DNA of 64,000 nt, from NCBI GenBank assembly GCA_019347675.1, contig JAHWKW010000003.1:62001-126000 (forward strand), read 5' to 3'. Every line of letters begins with the position of its first letter. Position 1 is the first letter of the stretch. Shown piece after piece: positions 20,153 through 28,230 of this stretch. The position numbers and the translations under genes are program-made. This stretch comes from Actinomycetota bacterium. GTDB taxonomy: Bacteria > Actinomycetota > Nitriliruptoria > Nitriliruptorales > JAHWKO01. The notes under the pieces were generated by a model. The model did not search any database. It was not told where the DNA came from and saw only the letters and a list, made by a program, of their open reading frames with translations.

Positions 20153-20716
20153 TCACGAGGCGTCGTACAGCGCCTGGACAAGCTCGTCCTTGTTCATCTG
20201 CGAGCGACCCTCGATGTCGAGATCCTGGGCCCGCTCGTACAGCTCCGCCTTGGTCCATTCCTCGTAGGCGGGTGCGACCGCGCGGCTGGCGTCGTCGGCG
20301 GTGCGCCGCGCCTCGGTTGTGGCGGTCTCGGCGGTCTCCCGGGTCGTGTCGCGGGCCGTGACGGCCGCTTCGCGGGCTGCGCCCCGCGCGGTCGTGGCGG
20401 TCCGCTGCGTCGCCTCACGGGCAGTGGTCACGGTGCGCTGCGTCCCCTCCCGCACGGTCCCGGCGGTCCGTGTCGCCGCATCCCGGGCCGCGCCGGCGGT
20501 CCGGCTGGCCGCATCCCGGGCGGTGCCGGCCGTTCGCGTCGCAGCCTCGCGGGCACTGCGGGCCGCTTGCGATGGCGACCTGGCTGGAGCAGGGATCTTG
20601 CTGCGGACGCGCTCGACGGTCTCCTCGTCGGGGGTGACCAGGTCCACCACGCGTCTGGCGGTGCCGACCGCAGTGTCGATGAGACGTTCGATCGTCTGTT
20701 GTGGCTTCCCGGCCAT
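20153..20716 (-). CDS. 11-residue-repeat (LEA-like) protein with C-terminal Rho-N/SAP-like motif
   Basis: A 187-residue basic protein. Residues about 55-140 are built from degenerate 11-mers of the type ARxAxTRTAGT, i.e. Ala/Thr/Arg-rich amphipathic helix without hydrophobic core residues, resembling LEA or apolipoprotein repeats. The C-terminal 35 residues (WTKAELYERAQDLDIEGRSQ, then MNKDELVQALYDAS) match the small helix-extended-loop-helix motif found at the N-terminus of Rho and in SAP-like nucleic-acid-binding tails. The ATG at 20716 is chosen; earlier in-frame codons have no supporting site. It lies 86 bp downstream of ligD-polymerase on the same strand. A role in coating or bridging nucleic acid during stress is inferred, not shown. 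Confidence 0.75.
   Translation of the reverse strand: MAGKPQQTIERLIDTAVGTARRVVDLVTPDEETVERVRSKIPAPARSPSQAARSAREAATRTAGTARDAASRTAGAARDAATRTAGTVREGTQRTVTTAREATQRTATTARGAAREAAVTARDTTRETAETATTEARRTADDASRAVAPAYEEWTKAELYERAQDLDIEGRSQMNKDELVQALYDAS
20280..20570 (-). repeat. Degenerate 33-bp/18-bp repeats encoding A-rich 11-mers
   Basis: This stretch shows repeated GCATCCCGGGC, GCGGTCCG and CGGGCCGTG-type blocks, which account for the TAGTARDAA-like protein repeats. Copies differ at synonymous sites, so the array is old rather than freshly duplicated. Confidence 0.7.
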
Positions 20717-20802
20717 GACGGTGGTCCTGTCGGTTGCTGATGGGTGGGCAGTTCTCATACCACACATACGGCAGGATCGGAGAACTCGCCACGAACGGAC
20801 GT

Positions 20803-21744
20803 TCATGGGCCCAGCGACGGCAGCTCTTGGTGGCGCTCCTCGGCTGCGGCGAAGAGCTCGCCGTGGCGCTCGACACGCTCCACCACGTCACCGAGCTCGA
20901 ACACCAGCCGGGCAGGCTCGTCAGCGTCGACGGCCTCGGCGATCTCGTCCCAGCGCAGCGGCGTCGAGACGGTGGGACGCTCCCGGGCCCGCAGCGAGTA
21001 CGCCCCGACCGTGGTCTTGTGCGTACTGTTCTGGCTCCAGTCGACGAAGACCTTCCCGCCACGCACGGCCTTGTTCATGTTGGACGTGACCCGGTCGGGG
21101 GTCTGGCGCTCGAGCAGCTGCGCCACCGCCTTCGCGAACGGCGTGGTCCGGTCGTAGGTCACCGGGGTGTTCAGCGGGACGTAGACCTGCAGTCCCTTCC
21201 CGCCGGAGGTCTTCGCCACGCACTCCAACCCCAGGCCGGCGAACAGCTCGCGGAGGCGGAGCGCCACTCGGCCGCAGTCGACGATCCCGGCGGGAGCGCC
21301 CGGGTCGAGGTCGAACACCACCAGGGTGGGACGGTCGACCGCGTCGGCCCGGTGCAGGTAGGGGTGCAGCTCCAAGGCCGCCAGGTTGGCCACCCACACC
21401 AGCGCGGGCAGGTCCTGGATCAGGCAGAACTCGATCGTGGTCGCCCCCGACGACGAACGACCCCAGCGCCCCGAACCGGTGGTCGTGACCGTCACCGTGG
21501 GGACCCAGGGGGGCCGGTGCTCCGGGCAGTTCTTCTCGTAGAAGAACCCGCCCGCCACCCCGTCAGGGAACCGTTTCAGGGTGATCGGCCGCCCCGCGAG
21601 GTGGCGGAGCATCGCCGGTCCCACCCGGACGTAGTAGTCGATCACGGCGGCCTTGGTCGTCCCCGACGACGGGTACAGCACCTTGTCGAGGTTCGACAGC
21701 GACAGCTGCCGGCCACCGACCGAGACGACGGTGCGCTGGGCCAC
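20803..21744 (-). CDS. ligD: Stand-alone LigD polymerase domain (NHEJ primase-polymerase)
   Basis: A 313-residue archaeo-eukaryotic-primase-type polymerase of the LigD family that adds (ribo)nucleotides at DNA ends during non-homologous end joining. Seen: LSNLDKVLYPSSGTTK at the N-terminus, the metal-binding VFDLDPG (D145, D147), KTSGGKGLQVYVPL (179-192), and late SQNSTHKTTVGAYSLR. No nuclease or ligase domain is fused, so joining needs a ligase from elsewhere. GTG 21744 overlaps the ku stop by one base (TAGTG), implying coupled expression with ku. Confidence 0.93.
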   Translation of the reverse strand: MAQRTVVSVGGRQLSLSNLDKVLYPSSGTTKAAVIDYYVRVGPAMLRHLAGRPITLKRFPDGVAGGFFYEKNCPEHRPPWVPTVTVTTTGSGRWGRSSSGATTIEFCLIQDLPALVWVANLAALELHPYLHRADAVDRPTLVVFDLDPGAPAGIVDCGRVALRLRELFAGLGLECVAKTSGGKGLQVYVPLNTPVTYDRTTPFAKAVAQLLERQTPDRVTSNMNKAVRGGKVFVDWSQNSTHKTTVGAYSLRARERPTVSTPLRWDEIAEAVDADEPARLVFELGDVVERVERHGELFAAAEERHQELPSLGP

Positions 21745-22541
21745 TAGCCAGCCTGCTGGCGTTGCCTGGCAGCCTCCAGGCTGTCCTCCAGGGCGGACAT
21801 CAGGTCGACCACCTGCGACGGCTCGGCCACCGCCGACGGCACGACGACGTCCTCACCGGCGGCCTTGCGCTCGATCAGCTCCAGCACCCGCATGCGGTAC
21901 TCGTCCTGGTACTTGTCCGGGTCGAAGACGGTGCTCAGCGACTCCACCAGCTGCGTGGCCATGGCCAGCTCACGTTCGCGGACCTCGACGTCGGTCGCCG
22001 GCACGCCGTCGATCTGCTCCACCGGCACGATCTCGTCGGCGTAGTGCATCGTCGACAGCAGCAACACCCCGTCCTTGGCCCGCAGCGCCGCCAGGTACTG
22101 CTTGGTGCGCATGACGAACGTCGCGATCGCGACTTTGTTGGTCGCGCCCATCGCCTCGACCAGGAGCCGGTAGGGCTTGGCCGCGCCCTGCCCCGACGGG
22201 GCGAGGTAGTAGGGACGGTCGAAGTAGATCGGGTCGATGCGGTCGAGGTCGACGAAGTCCTCGATGTCGATGGTTCGGCTCGCCTCGGGGTCGAGCCCCT
22301 CGAGCTCCTCGGGCGTGACCACGACGTACTGGCCGGGTGCAAGCTCGTAGCCCTTGACGATGTTCTCGTAGGCGACCTCGTCCCCGGTGGTGCTCGACAC
22401 CCGCTTCTGGCGGATGCGGGCGCGGTCCTGGCGGCTGAGCTGGTGAAAGCTCACCGCCTTCGACGACACCGCCGAGAACAGCTTCACGGGAACGTTGACC
22501 AGCCCGAAGCTGACCGACCCGCTCCAGATGGCTCTAGCCAT
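21744..22541 (-). CDS. ku: Ku protein (NHEJ DNA-end binding)
   Basis: A 265-residue bacterial Ku, which forms a homodimeric ring on broken DNA ends and recruits LigD. The diagnostic start MARAIWSGSVSFGLVNVPVK is present, followed by SFHQLSRQDRARIRQKRVSS, GYELAPGQYVVVTPEEL and the core YYLAPSGQGAAKPYRLLVEAM. The C-terminal tail is short and not lysine-rich. An AGGAG site lies 7-8 nt before the ATG. The stop overlaps the ligD start. Upstream on the same strand are a membrane protein and a damaged hsp20, suggesting a stress-linked transcription unit. Confidence 0.96.
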   Translation of the reverse strand: MARAIWSGSVSFGLVNVPVKLFSAVSSKAVSFHQLSRQDRARIRQKRVSSTTGDEVAYENIVKGYELAPGQYVVVTPEELEGLDPEASRTIDIEDFVDLDRIDPIYFDRPYYLAPSGQGAAKPYRLLVEAMGATNKVAIATFVMRTKQYLAALRAKDGVLLLSTMHYADEIVPVEQIDGVPATDVEVRERELAMATQLVESLSTVFDPDKYQDEYRMRVLELIERKAAGEDVVVPSAVAEPSQVVDLMSALEDSLEAARQRQQAG

Positions 22542-22647
22542 GGGGGCTCTCCTGTCGACCCGTCGAAGTCTTGCGTCTGCCGGGTTCTTCGGCGAGCCCG
22601 CCAACCATCGACACGTCTGACGCGGCGTCCCAACGCCGGTCGCGGCG

Positions 22648-23274
22648 TCAGCGTGGCATGCGGGTGGTGCGCGACGGGTCCTGGTCGTCATCGGACAGGT
22701 CGATCCGGCGCGTCTCACCGCCGCGGCCGTCACCGCGGCGACCGCGGTCGGCGTCGTCCGCTGCGCGCGTGCGGTCACGACGTTCGCCGACCCCCTCGCG
22801 GTCACGCGTGTCGTAATCGCGGACGAACGAGGTGATCGACCGACGCGTCACCACGGGGCTGACCAGGCCCACCAGCGCCGCGATCCCGCCGGTGACCACG
22901 TAGAACCAGCCGTGAGCCCGGCCCGCCGCGATCGAGTCCTGGAAGGCGGTCGGCTCGATGACCAGCAGCAGGCCGAACGCGATGGCGGCCACGCCCAGGA
23001 AGACCACACCCTGCACCGACCGTGGAGACGCCCCGGTCCCGAGCAGCAGCAATCCGAAGATCACCTCGACGACCCCGAGCAGCGGCGTGTAGGTGAGCCC
23101 GGCGACCTGGGCCTGGGGCGCGAAGATGCTGTCGGCCGCTCCCGTCCGCAGCAGCGCCACTCCCCCGAGGACGAGGTAGGTGACCCCCAGGATGATCGCG
23201 AAGATCTGGGCCGGCGTCCACGTGGAGATCTCCGGCGTCACGTGGATCATGTGGCGGTCCCGCTGGTCGGCCAT
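22648..23274 (-). CDS. Four-helix membrane protein (DUF4383-like) with charged tail
   Basis: A 208-residue integral membrane protein. Hydrophobic helices lie near residues 17-37 (IFAIILGVTYLVLGGVALL), 53-75 (PLLGVVEVIFGLLLLGTG), 84-103 (GVVFLGVAAIAFGLLLVIE) and 118-137 (WFYVVTGGIAALVGLVSPVV). The last 60 residues are an Arg/Asp-rich cytoplasmic tail (RRDRTRAADDADRGRRGDGR). The layout resembles the DUF4383 family common in actinobacteria, whose role is unknown. The ATG at 23274 has AGGAGG 7 nt upstream. The same frame stays open upstream into hsp20 because that gene lost its own frame. Confidence 0.7.
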   Translation of the reverse strand: MADQRDRHMIHVTPEISTWTPAQIFAIILGVTYLVLGGVALLRTGAADSIFAPQAQVAGLTYTPLLGVVEVIFGLLLLGTGASPRSVQGVVFLGVAAIAFGLLLVIEPTAFQDSIAAGRAHGWFYVVTGGIAALVGLVSPVVTRRSITSFVRDYDTRDREGVGERRDRTRAADDADRGRRGDGRGGETRRIDLSDDDQDPSRTTRMPR

Positions 23275-23460
23275 CGAACGACCTCCTGGGCGTGGCACGG
23301 CGAGCGCGCTTGTCGCAACCAGGGTAAGAAGAGCGCACCCTCCGCGACCGTCCGTTCGGACCCTCGACACGCAGCGTGATGGTGCGTGGCTGGAGGACGG
23401 CCCCCACCGCGCGCGACCACGCGACGCCCCGGCGACGTCGCCGGGGGCGCCTGTCGTGGG

Positions 23461-23896
23461 ACAGGTCACGTCGCCGGTGGTCTCGATCTCCTTTTGGCTG
23501 TCCGCGCCGGCAGCGATCGGGATCCGACGCGGCTTGGCGGATTCGAGCACGGGAACCGACCGTCAGCACGCCGCTGTCGTAGGTGGCCTTGAGCTTGTCG
23601 ACGTCGAGGCCGTCGCCGAGGAAAAGCTGACGTGCGAACACTCCCTGTGGCCGCTCGGAGACGACCAGCTGGTCGGATTCCGTGCGGTCGAAGGTCCGCC
23701 GTGCGGTCACGGTCAGGACGTTGGACTCGACGGTGAGTCCGATCGAGTCGGACTCGACGCCGGGCAGGTCATAGTGGATCAGCAACGCGTCACCGCGCCG
23801 GTACGCGTCGATCGGCATGGTCCGAGGTCCACGAACGTCGCCGAAGGCCTCAGAGGCCAGTCGATCGATCTCGCGCCACGGGTCCCACCGGAGCAT
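23461..23896 (-). pseudogene. Hsp20-family small heat-shock protein, frameshifted
   Basis: The N-terminal 110 residues are a clear alpha-crystallin domain of the actinobacterial Hsp20 type: MLRWDPWREIDRLASEAFG, MPIDAYRRGDALLIHYDLPG, LTVESNVLTVTARR and RQLFLGDGLDVDKLKATYDS. After GVLTV (about 23555) the frame changes. The expected ending VPVLESAKPRRIPIAAG is found in another frame, consistent with a net loss of two bases or gain of one. In the new frame no stop appears before the downstream membrane-protein gene, so the protein cannot end normally. ATP-independent holdase function is expected of an intact copy. Sequencing error or real loss cannot be told apart. Confidence 0.75.
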
Positions 23897-23982
23897 TATC
23901 CGACAACACTCCCTTCTCCTGCCCGCATCCCGGGCTGGTTGGTTTTGGGCCGGAGCTCGCTGTCTCGCTCCGCTGCAAAGCG

Positions 23983-24011
23983 CTTCTGGAAGCTTCCTTG
24001 TTCCCGGAAGC
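23983..24011 (-). promoter_or_regulatory. Palindromic TTC/GAA element upstream of hsp20
   Basis: The sequence CTTCTGGAAGCTTCC holds alternating TTC-NN-GAA-NN-TTC blocks around the perfect palindrome GGAAGCTTCC. It continues into GCTTCC-N8-GGAAGC, a 6-bp stem. It lies about 90 bp before the hsp20 ATG and 120 bp before the divergent substrate-binding-protein gene. It does not match CIRCE or HAIR, the known bacterial heat-shock operators. It is probably a repressor or activator site for one or both genes. Confidence 0.45.
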
Positions 24012-24128
24012 ACCGCTTACTGTGGTTGGTGGACAAGTAGTTGTGGTCCCCGCTCGCCACCGCCGCCCTGGTGAGGCGGACGCGTACCGTCACGGACGTC
24101 GGTCACGTACACGACGACAGGAGGGGCC

Positions 24129-25412
24129 GTGGAGGCACGGCACAGCCCGCCAAGCCGGACGTGGTTCTGCCTCGCGGTGGCGCTGGCGATGCTCGCGACG
24201 GCGTGTGGCCCGCGTGGGGTCGATGGTGGTCCATCGCCCGCCACGGACGCGACGGGACAGGTCGATCGACCGCAGCGGGACCCGATCAAGCTGGGCATGG
24301 CCACGACCCTGTCCGGCGCGACGGCGCTGTTCAGCGACGCCAACCGGAAGGGCGCCCAGCTCGCCGTTGACGAGCTCAACCGCGCCGGTGGCGTCCTAGG
24401 TCGTGCGGTCCAGCTGATCATCGAAGACGACGAGGGTCAGCCGGACGTCGCCGCCGACGTCGCCCGTGAGCTGATCGACGCGCAGGGGGTCAGTGCGCTA
24501 TTGGGGCCGGTCTCGTCGGCGGTGGCCATGGCGGTCACGGACGTCGCCGAGGAGGAGCAGGTGCCGCTCATCCTCCACACCTCCAACAACGAGGCGCTGA
24601 CGGTCGAAGCGTTCCACAGGTACGTCGTCTCGGTGGCGCCCAGCACCGGGATGGAGGCGCGCGCCCAGGCCATCAACCTGTCCGGGGAGGACATCACCCG
24701 GTGGGCGACCATCGCCCCGAACTACGAGTTCGGCCAACGACAGACGGACACGTTCGTGGAGACGCTGCGCGATGAAGCTGCGCAGGTCCAGATCGTCGCG
24801 CAGCAGTGGCCGCCAGTGGACGAGCCACGGTTCGAGCCCTTCATCACCGCGTTGCTGTCAGCCAACCCTGAGGCGGTGTACTCGTCGCTGTTCGGCAGCG
24901 ACCTGGTGACGTTCACCGGCCAGGCGGCGAGCATGCGGTTGTTCGAGCAGGTGTTGTTCACCGCCCTGTACGACACCAGCGTCCTGCGGGAACTCGGCGA
25001 CCGCTACGACCTGTCGGCGATCCGGGCCTACTCGCGCTGCCCGTTCAGGATCGAGACCGCGCAGATGCAGGACTTCGTCACGACGTTCGAGCAACGCTAC
25101 GGGGAGGTGCCCTCCGACTGGGCATGCACCGCCTACGACGCCGTCACGCTGTGGGCGGACGTGGTCGAAGAGGTCGGCGACCTCGACGCCGACGCGTTCG
25201 CCGAGACCGTCGCGGGTTTCAGTTTCGCGTCCTTGAGGGGGCAGGTGGAGGTCCGTGTGATCGACCACCAGGCTGCGGTGCCGTCATACGCGGCCGACCT
25301 GGAACTCGACGAGCAGCGCGGCTTCTACGTCCACACGAACATCACGGAGATCCCCGCCGAGGACATCTGGCTCCCCGAGGCCGAGGTCACGCAGAAGCGC
25401 GAGGCCGGTTGA
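24129..25412 (+). CDS. ABC-transporter substrate-binding lipoprotein (branched-chain amino acid/LivJ type)
   Basis: A 427-residue type I periplasmic-binding-fold lipoprotein. The signal ends in LATACGP (Cys about residue 26), followed by a short polar linker. The fold begins with IKLGMATTLSGATALFSDANRKGAQLAVDELN, the family hallmark, then GVLGRAVQLIIEDDEGQPD and LLGPVSSAVAMAVTDVAEE. The C-terminal lobe includes DWACTAYDAVTLW. GTG 24129 is backed by AGGAGGGG. No permease or ATPase genes are adjacent, so it is either an orphan receptor for a transporter encoded elsewhere or a sensor subunit. Ligand unknown. Confidence 0.88.
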   Translation: MEARHSPPSRTWFCLAVALAMLATACGPRGVDGGPSPATDATGQVDRPQRDPIKLGMATTLSGATALFSDANRKGAQLAVDELNRAGGVLGRAVQLIIEDDEGQPDVAADVARELIDAQGVSALLGPVSSAVAMAVTDVAEEEQVPLILHTSNNEALTVEAFHRYVVSVAPSTGMEARAQAINLSGEDITRWATIAPNYEFGQRQTDTFVETLRDEAAQVQIVAQQWPPVDEPRFEPFITALLSANPEAVYSSLFGSDLVTFTGQAASMRLFEQVLFTALYDTSVLRELGDRYDLSAIRAYSRCPFRIETAQMQDFVTTFEQRYGEVPSDWACTAYDAVTLWADVVEEVGDLDADAFAETVAGFSFASLRGQVEVRVIDHQAAVPSYAADLELDEQRGFYVHTNITEIPAEDIWLPEAEVTQKREAG

Positions 25413-25731
25413 CAGCGCCAGGCTCCCCGACGCCAAGATCGACGCTGACCGTGGCTTGCTCATATCAGGCGCCGACCGCCGCGTCCATGACTTGTCCTGA
25501 GTTCCTTCGCTGCGGGTTGTCCACATCCGTTTGGAGGTCATCTGGTGTGCGCGTGTCATCATGTGCACGGACGAGGACACTGGCGCAGCTCGAACAGGAT
25601 CCAGTCAGTGACGATCGGGTCCTGATCCAGCGGATGTTGGAGCTGACGCCCGAGCAGCGCCTGCTCGGCTTGGTCCGCGCCGCTGCCCTCTTCGCGGCTG
25701 CCGTCGTGTCTGACTCGACGCAGGTGCGTTC
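25413..25731 (+). other. Intergenic stretch with a possible gene remnant
   Basis: No intact gene is visible in these 319 bases. Between about 25570 and 25725 one plus-strand frame reads LAQLEQDPVSDDRVLIQRML followed by ELTPEQRLLGLVRAAALF. The TPEQRL helix resembles the start of small proteins often encoded before nucleotidyltransferase-type genes. No start codon with a ribosome site and no downstream partner are present. It is best read as a remnant. Confidence 0.3.
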
Positions 25732-26208
25732 ATGCCTGATGCCGACCAGATCGCGACCCGGGCGACGGTCAGCGCGTCCGTGTCCCGGGAAGGGCAGCCG
25801 GACGCTTTGGCTCGCGCGGGTTTCGCGCTGGCCGTGGCTGCGCTGGCCGTCGTCTTCTGGTTCTTCGCCGCCGTTGTGCTGCTCAAGGGGCTGACCGATC
25901 GGGTGCCGGAGTGGGTGGCGGCGTCGGGGACGTTCATCGCTTCCGTGGCCACGCTGATCGCGTTATCTCTCGGGCTCGTCTTGGTGGCTGTCGCGAGCCT
26001 GAGGGAGGCAAGACTGCCCGTCTGGGCGCGCCCTCTGCCCCTGGTCGCCACCGCGCTGTTGGTGGCGGTACCGGTCTTCACCGCGCTGGTTCCCGAGGGG
26101 GGAGCGGAGGGGCAAGTGGCTGCCGTCCTGTCGGCCGCTTCCGGCGTCGCCTGGGCCGCCTACGTCATGGGGATGGGCTCAGCCCTCGAGACCGGATCCG
26201 AGCTGTGA
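25732..26208 (+). CDS. Four-helix membrane protein, unknown family
   Basis: A 158-residue protein with four predicted membrane helices near residues 27-50 (AGFALAVAALAVVFWFFAAVVLL), 62-88 (ASGTFIASVATLIALSLGLVLVAV), 99-117 (PLPLVATALLVAVPVFTALV) and 127-147 (VAAVLSAASGVAWAAYVMGMG). The N-terminus is polar. No motif identifies a function. It ends 32 bp from the stop of the convergent DUF3237-like gene. Confidence 0.6.
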   Translation: MPDADQIATRATVSASVSREGQPDALARAGFALAVAALAVVFWFFAAVVLLKGLTDRVPEWVAASGTFIASVATLIALSLGLVLVAVASLREARLPVWARPLPLVATALLVAVPVFTALVPEGGAEGQVAAVLSAASGVAWAAYVMGMGSALETGSEL

Positions 26209-26240
26209 TCGATCCCATGGCGGTGCTGGATGCGCCATGC

Positions 26241-26666
26241 TCAAGTCAGCGTCGGTCTGCATCCGTAGAGGCGCCCGTGCGCACGCCCGCCGACGCCGAC
26301 CGTGTCGAGCACGCCTTCGAGCACCCCGAAGGTCGCGTTCAGCCACGTGTACCGCTCGTCGCCGGTCCGGAACCGGAACGTGGTCACGAACACCCGGGCC
26401 TGATCCTCAGCACGCAACGTGGCGACCCCGTCCAGCTCGACCCACACCCGCGCCCCATCGGCGGTGTCCAGCACCCCCCGCAACGTCGGCAGGTTGACGT
26501 TGTCGGTGCGACGAGCCGCCAGGTTGGTGAGCCGTAGGGACCCGCTGAGCCGTTCCCCCGTGAGCGAGCCTTCCATGGTCCCGTACAGCTGACCCCCGGC
26601 GTCATAGTCCAACGACTCCAGGGTCACGTACGTCAGGTCGACGTCGGACAGTTCCACGAGCTCCAT
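26241..26666 (-). CDS. DUF3237-like beta-barrel protein
   Basis: A 141-residue protein resembling the DUF3237 family of small beta-barrels. Visible are a central LRGVLDTADGARVWVELDGVATL segment and the late FVTTFRFRTGDERYTWLNATFGV, where the YTWLN ending is the family's most recognisable feature. Members are of unknown function and often sit near catabolic enzymes. The ATG start has a GGAGGAGAAG ribosome site. It is 35 bp downstream of the NTF2-like gene on the same strand, so the two probably form an operon. Confidence 0.6.
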   Translation of the reverse strand: MELVELSDVDLTYVTLESLDYDAGGQLYGTMEGSLTGERLSGSLRLTNLAARRTDNVNLPTLRGVLDTADGARVWVELDGVATLRAEDQARVFVTTFRFRTGDERYTWLNATFGVLEGVLDTVGVGGRAHGRLYGCRPTLT

Positions 26667-26701
26667 CTGCTTCTCCTCCCCGGCGGGTGCGGTCGAGCCG
26701 T

Positions 26702-27112
26702 TCAGCGGCCCTCCGACGAGCGGCCCGCCATCTTCCTCACGGCCGCATCGATGCTCTCATCGACCACCTCGACCGGCTCGATGTACAGCCGGCCCCAGAT
26801 CATGCGGCCGTCCCGCACCCCGGCGACGATCACGCCAGCCATGTCCAACGCTTCGCCGTCCGCACGGGTCCCCGTCCATCGCCACTCGGACCACTCCTGC
26901 CCGTCTTCCTCGCAGGAGCTCCGCAGCTCCGCCGCGAAGTCGGGCACGCCGGCGAAGATGGTCGACCAGTTCGCCCGGACCTGTTCACGACCACCGAACC
27001 CGCGACCGGGATGCACCGGCTGTTCGCTCTGGTAGTCCTCGTGGAAACAGGCCAAGAACGCTTCCAGATCGTGTGCGTTCATCGCATCGCGCAACCGAAC
27101 CGCCACCGACAT
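26702..27112 (-). CDS. NTF2-like/SnoaL-fold protein
   Basis: A 136-residue cone-shaped alpha+beta barrel protein. Typical features: AVRLRDAMNAHDLEAFLACF (helix pair leading into the pocket), FGGREQVRANWSTIFAGVPDFAAEL, then DGQEWSEWRWTGTRADG and the final strand MIWGRLYIEPV. The fold covers ketosteroid isomerase-like enzymes, polyketide cyclases and binding proteins; no catalytic residues are evident. ATG 27112 is preferred to an earlier in-frame codon because GGAGGGAGGGGG lies just upstream. First gene of a two-gene minus-strand unit. Confidence 0.75.
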   Translation of the reverse strand: MSVAVRLRDAMNAHDLEAFLACFHEDYQSEQPVHPGRGFGGREQVRANWSTIFAGVPDFAAELRSSCEEDGQEWSEWRWTGTRADGEALDMAGVIVAGVRDGRMIWGRLYIEPVEVVDESIDAAVRKMAGRSSEGR

Positions 27113-27190
27113 CGAGCCCCCTCCCTCCCAACGAAGCCGGGATTGTCGCACGACCTCAACGACACCCGCCGGCAAGACGCCGGAACACGA

Positions 27191-27742
27191 TCAGCCTGTC
27201 TGTGACGTCCACCGCTTCCACCCCCAAGCGAACACGAGCGAAAGCGGCAGGTAGCCCACGGCAGCGTGGTATAGGGCATGCCAAGCGTCGGGGACGTCTG
27301 CTCCCTCCGACGATCGGGCGCAGAAGCCGGGAGGCTCGGCGCCCGCAAGGTCCGGAAGCGCGCACGGGTTCAGTACGTGGGGGACGATCCCACCGCCGAT
27401 GAGGACCACCACCGGCCCGGCCGCCGCGAGAACAGCTGGGAACACCATCGTGCGCCCGCGACCTCGCACGGCAGTGGCCAAAGCGAACAGCAGGGATAGC
27501 CCAGCCAGCAGCAGGGCGACGCCCAACAGCACGACATGCGCGATGAGGGGCAGGATCAACCACGGCGATGCGCCGCCCAGATCCAAACCGAAACATGGCG
27601 GATCCGTACAAGCATCCGCCGGGGCATCTGGAAGGTCCGGTGACCACCTGAGAGCCACGAGACCGCTCGCGACGGCCGCCACGCCAGCCGCCACAACCAA
27701 GAGGACGGCCCAACGAGCGAGACGTCCAGCCCACGTTGCCAT
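27191..27742 (-). CDS. Four-helix membrane protein, unknown function
   Basis: A 183-residue membrane protein with helices near residues 8-30 (ARWAVLLVVAAGVAAVASGLV), 60-88 (PWLILPLIAHVVLLGVALLL), 97-120 (TMVFPAVLAAAGPVVVLIGGG) and 162-178 (AVGYLPLSLVFAWGW). A loop with four cysteines (ACTDPPCFG, then NPCALPD and FCARS) faces the outside if the N-terminus is inside and could form disulfides. ATG start at 27742. It precedes, in the opposite direction, the decayed purH-like gene. No family recognised. Confidence 0.6.
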   Translation of the reverse strand: MATWAGRLARWAVLLVVAAGVAAVASGLVALRWSPDLPDAPADACTDPPCFGLDLGGASPWLILPLIAHVVLLGVALLLAGLSLLFALATAVRGRGRTMVFPAVLAAAGPVVVLIGGGIVPHVLNPCALPDLAGAEPPGFCARSSEGADVPDAWHALYHAAVGYLPLSLVFAWGWKRWTSQTG

Positions 27743-27908
27743 GCGCCAGTGTACGCCGCACCCGACCCGGAGCGTCATGGGCGCTCTAACTGAACGTCGC
27801 CCCCCGCGCAGAACCACGGCGAAGCTGACTGGTGCTGCTTGTCCTGCCAGGGTGAGCGGCCGAGATGTCCGCCATCGGTCTGGGCATCCCTCCGATCGGG
27901 AGCGTCCA

Positions 27909-28230
27909 ATGTCTGCCGTCCTACCGTTGCGGTCCGGGTTGCAATCCTCATCAGGGCCCGGCACGTGCCGCGGTCGCTGCCGAACATTTCCCGATCACCG
28001 TCGTCAACGGCGAACCCGGCTTCATCAACCTGCTCGACGCCCTGACGTCGTGGCAACTGGCCCGGGAGATCACGGCAGCCACGACGATGGTGGCGTCGAC
28101 GTCGTTCAAGCACGTCAACCCGGCCGGCGCGGCAATCGTGTCACTCCTCGATGCGACCGACCGGGCAGCGGCGGTTGCCCGGGGCGTCTTTGGTCTCGGG
28201 GTCGGGGCTCTACCAAGGAGCCTGCCATGA
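27909..28230 (+). pseudogene. Truncated AICAR formyltransferase-like (PurH C-domain-like) gene
   Basis: Begins with MSAVLPLR at ATG 27909. A frameshift near 27935 is then needed to reach CNPHQGPARAAVAAEHFPIT, VVNGEPGFINLLDALTSWQL and STSFKHVNPAGAA. These match the NPHQ, NG-PGYINLLDALN-WQLV and SFKHVSPAGAA signatures of the AICAR transformylase domain, which formylates AICAR in purine synthesis. After roughly 100 codons homology stops and the frame ends in ARGVFGLGVGALPRSLP. About two thirds of a normal domain is missing. Its TGA overlaps the next ATG (ATGA), preserving the coupling of a former operon. A full-length homologue would be a stand-alone transformylase, since no IMP-cyclohydrolase part is present. 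Confidence 0.7.

Noticed and set aside
20803-20900. Plus-strand genes opposite ku and ligD (20734-22835)
   Set aside because: They are His/Gln/Arg-rich shadow frames lacking motifs; the minus-strand genes match known families throughout.
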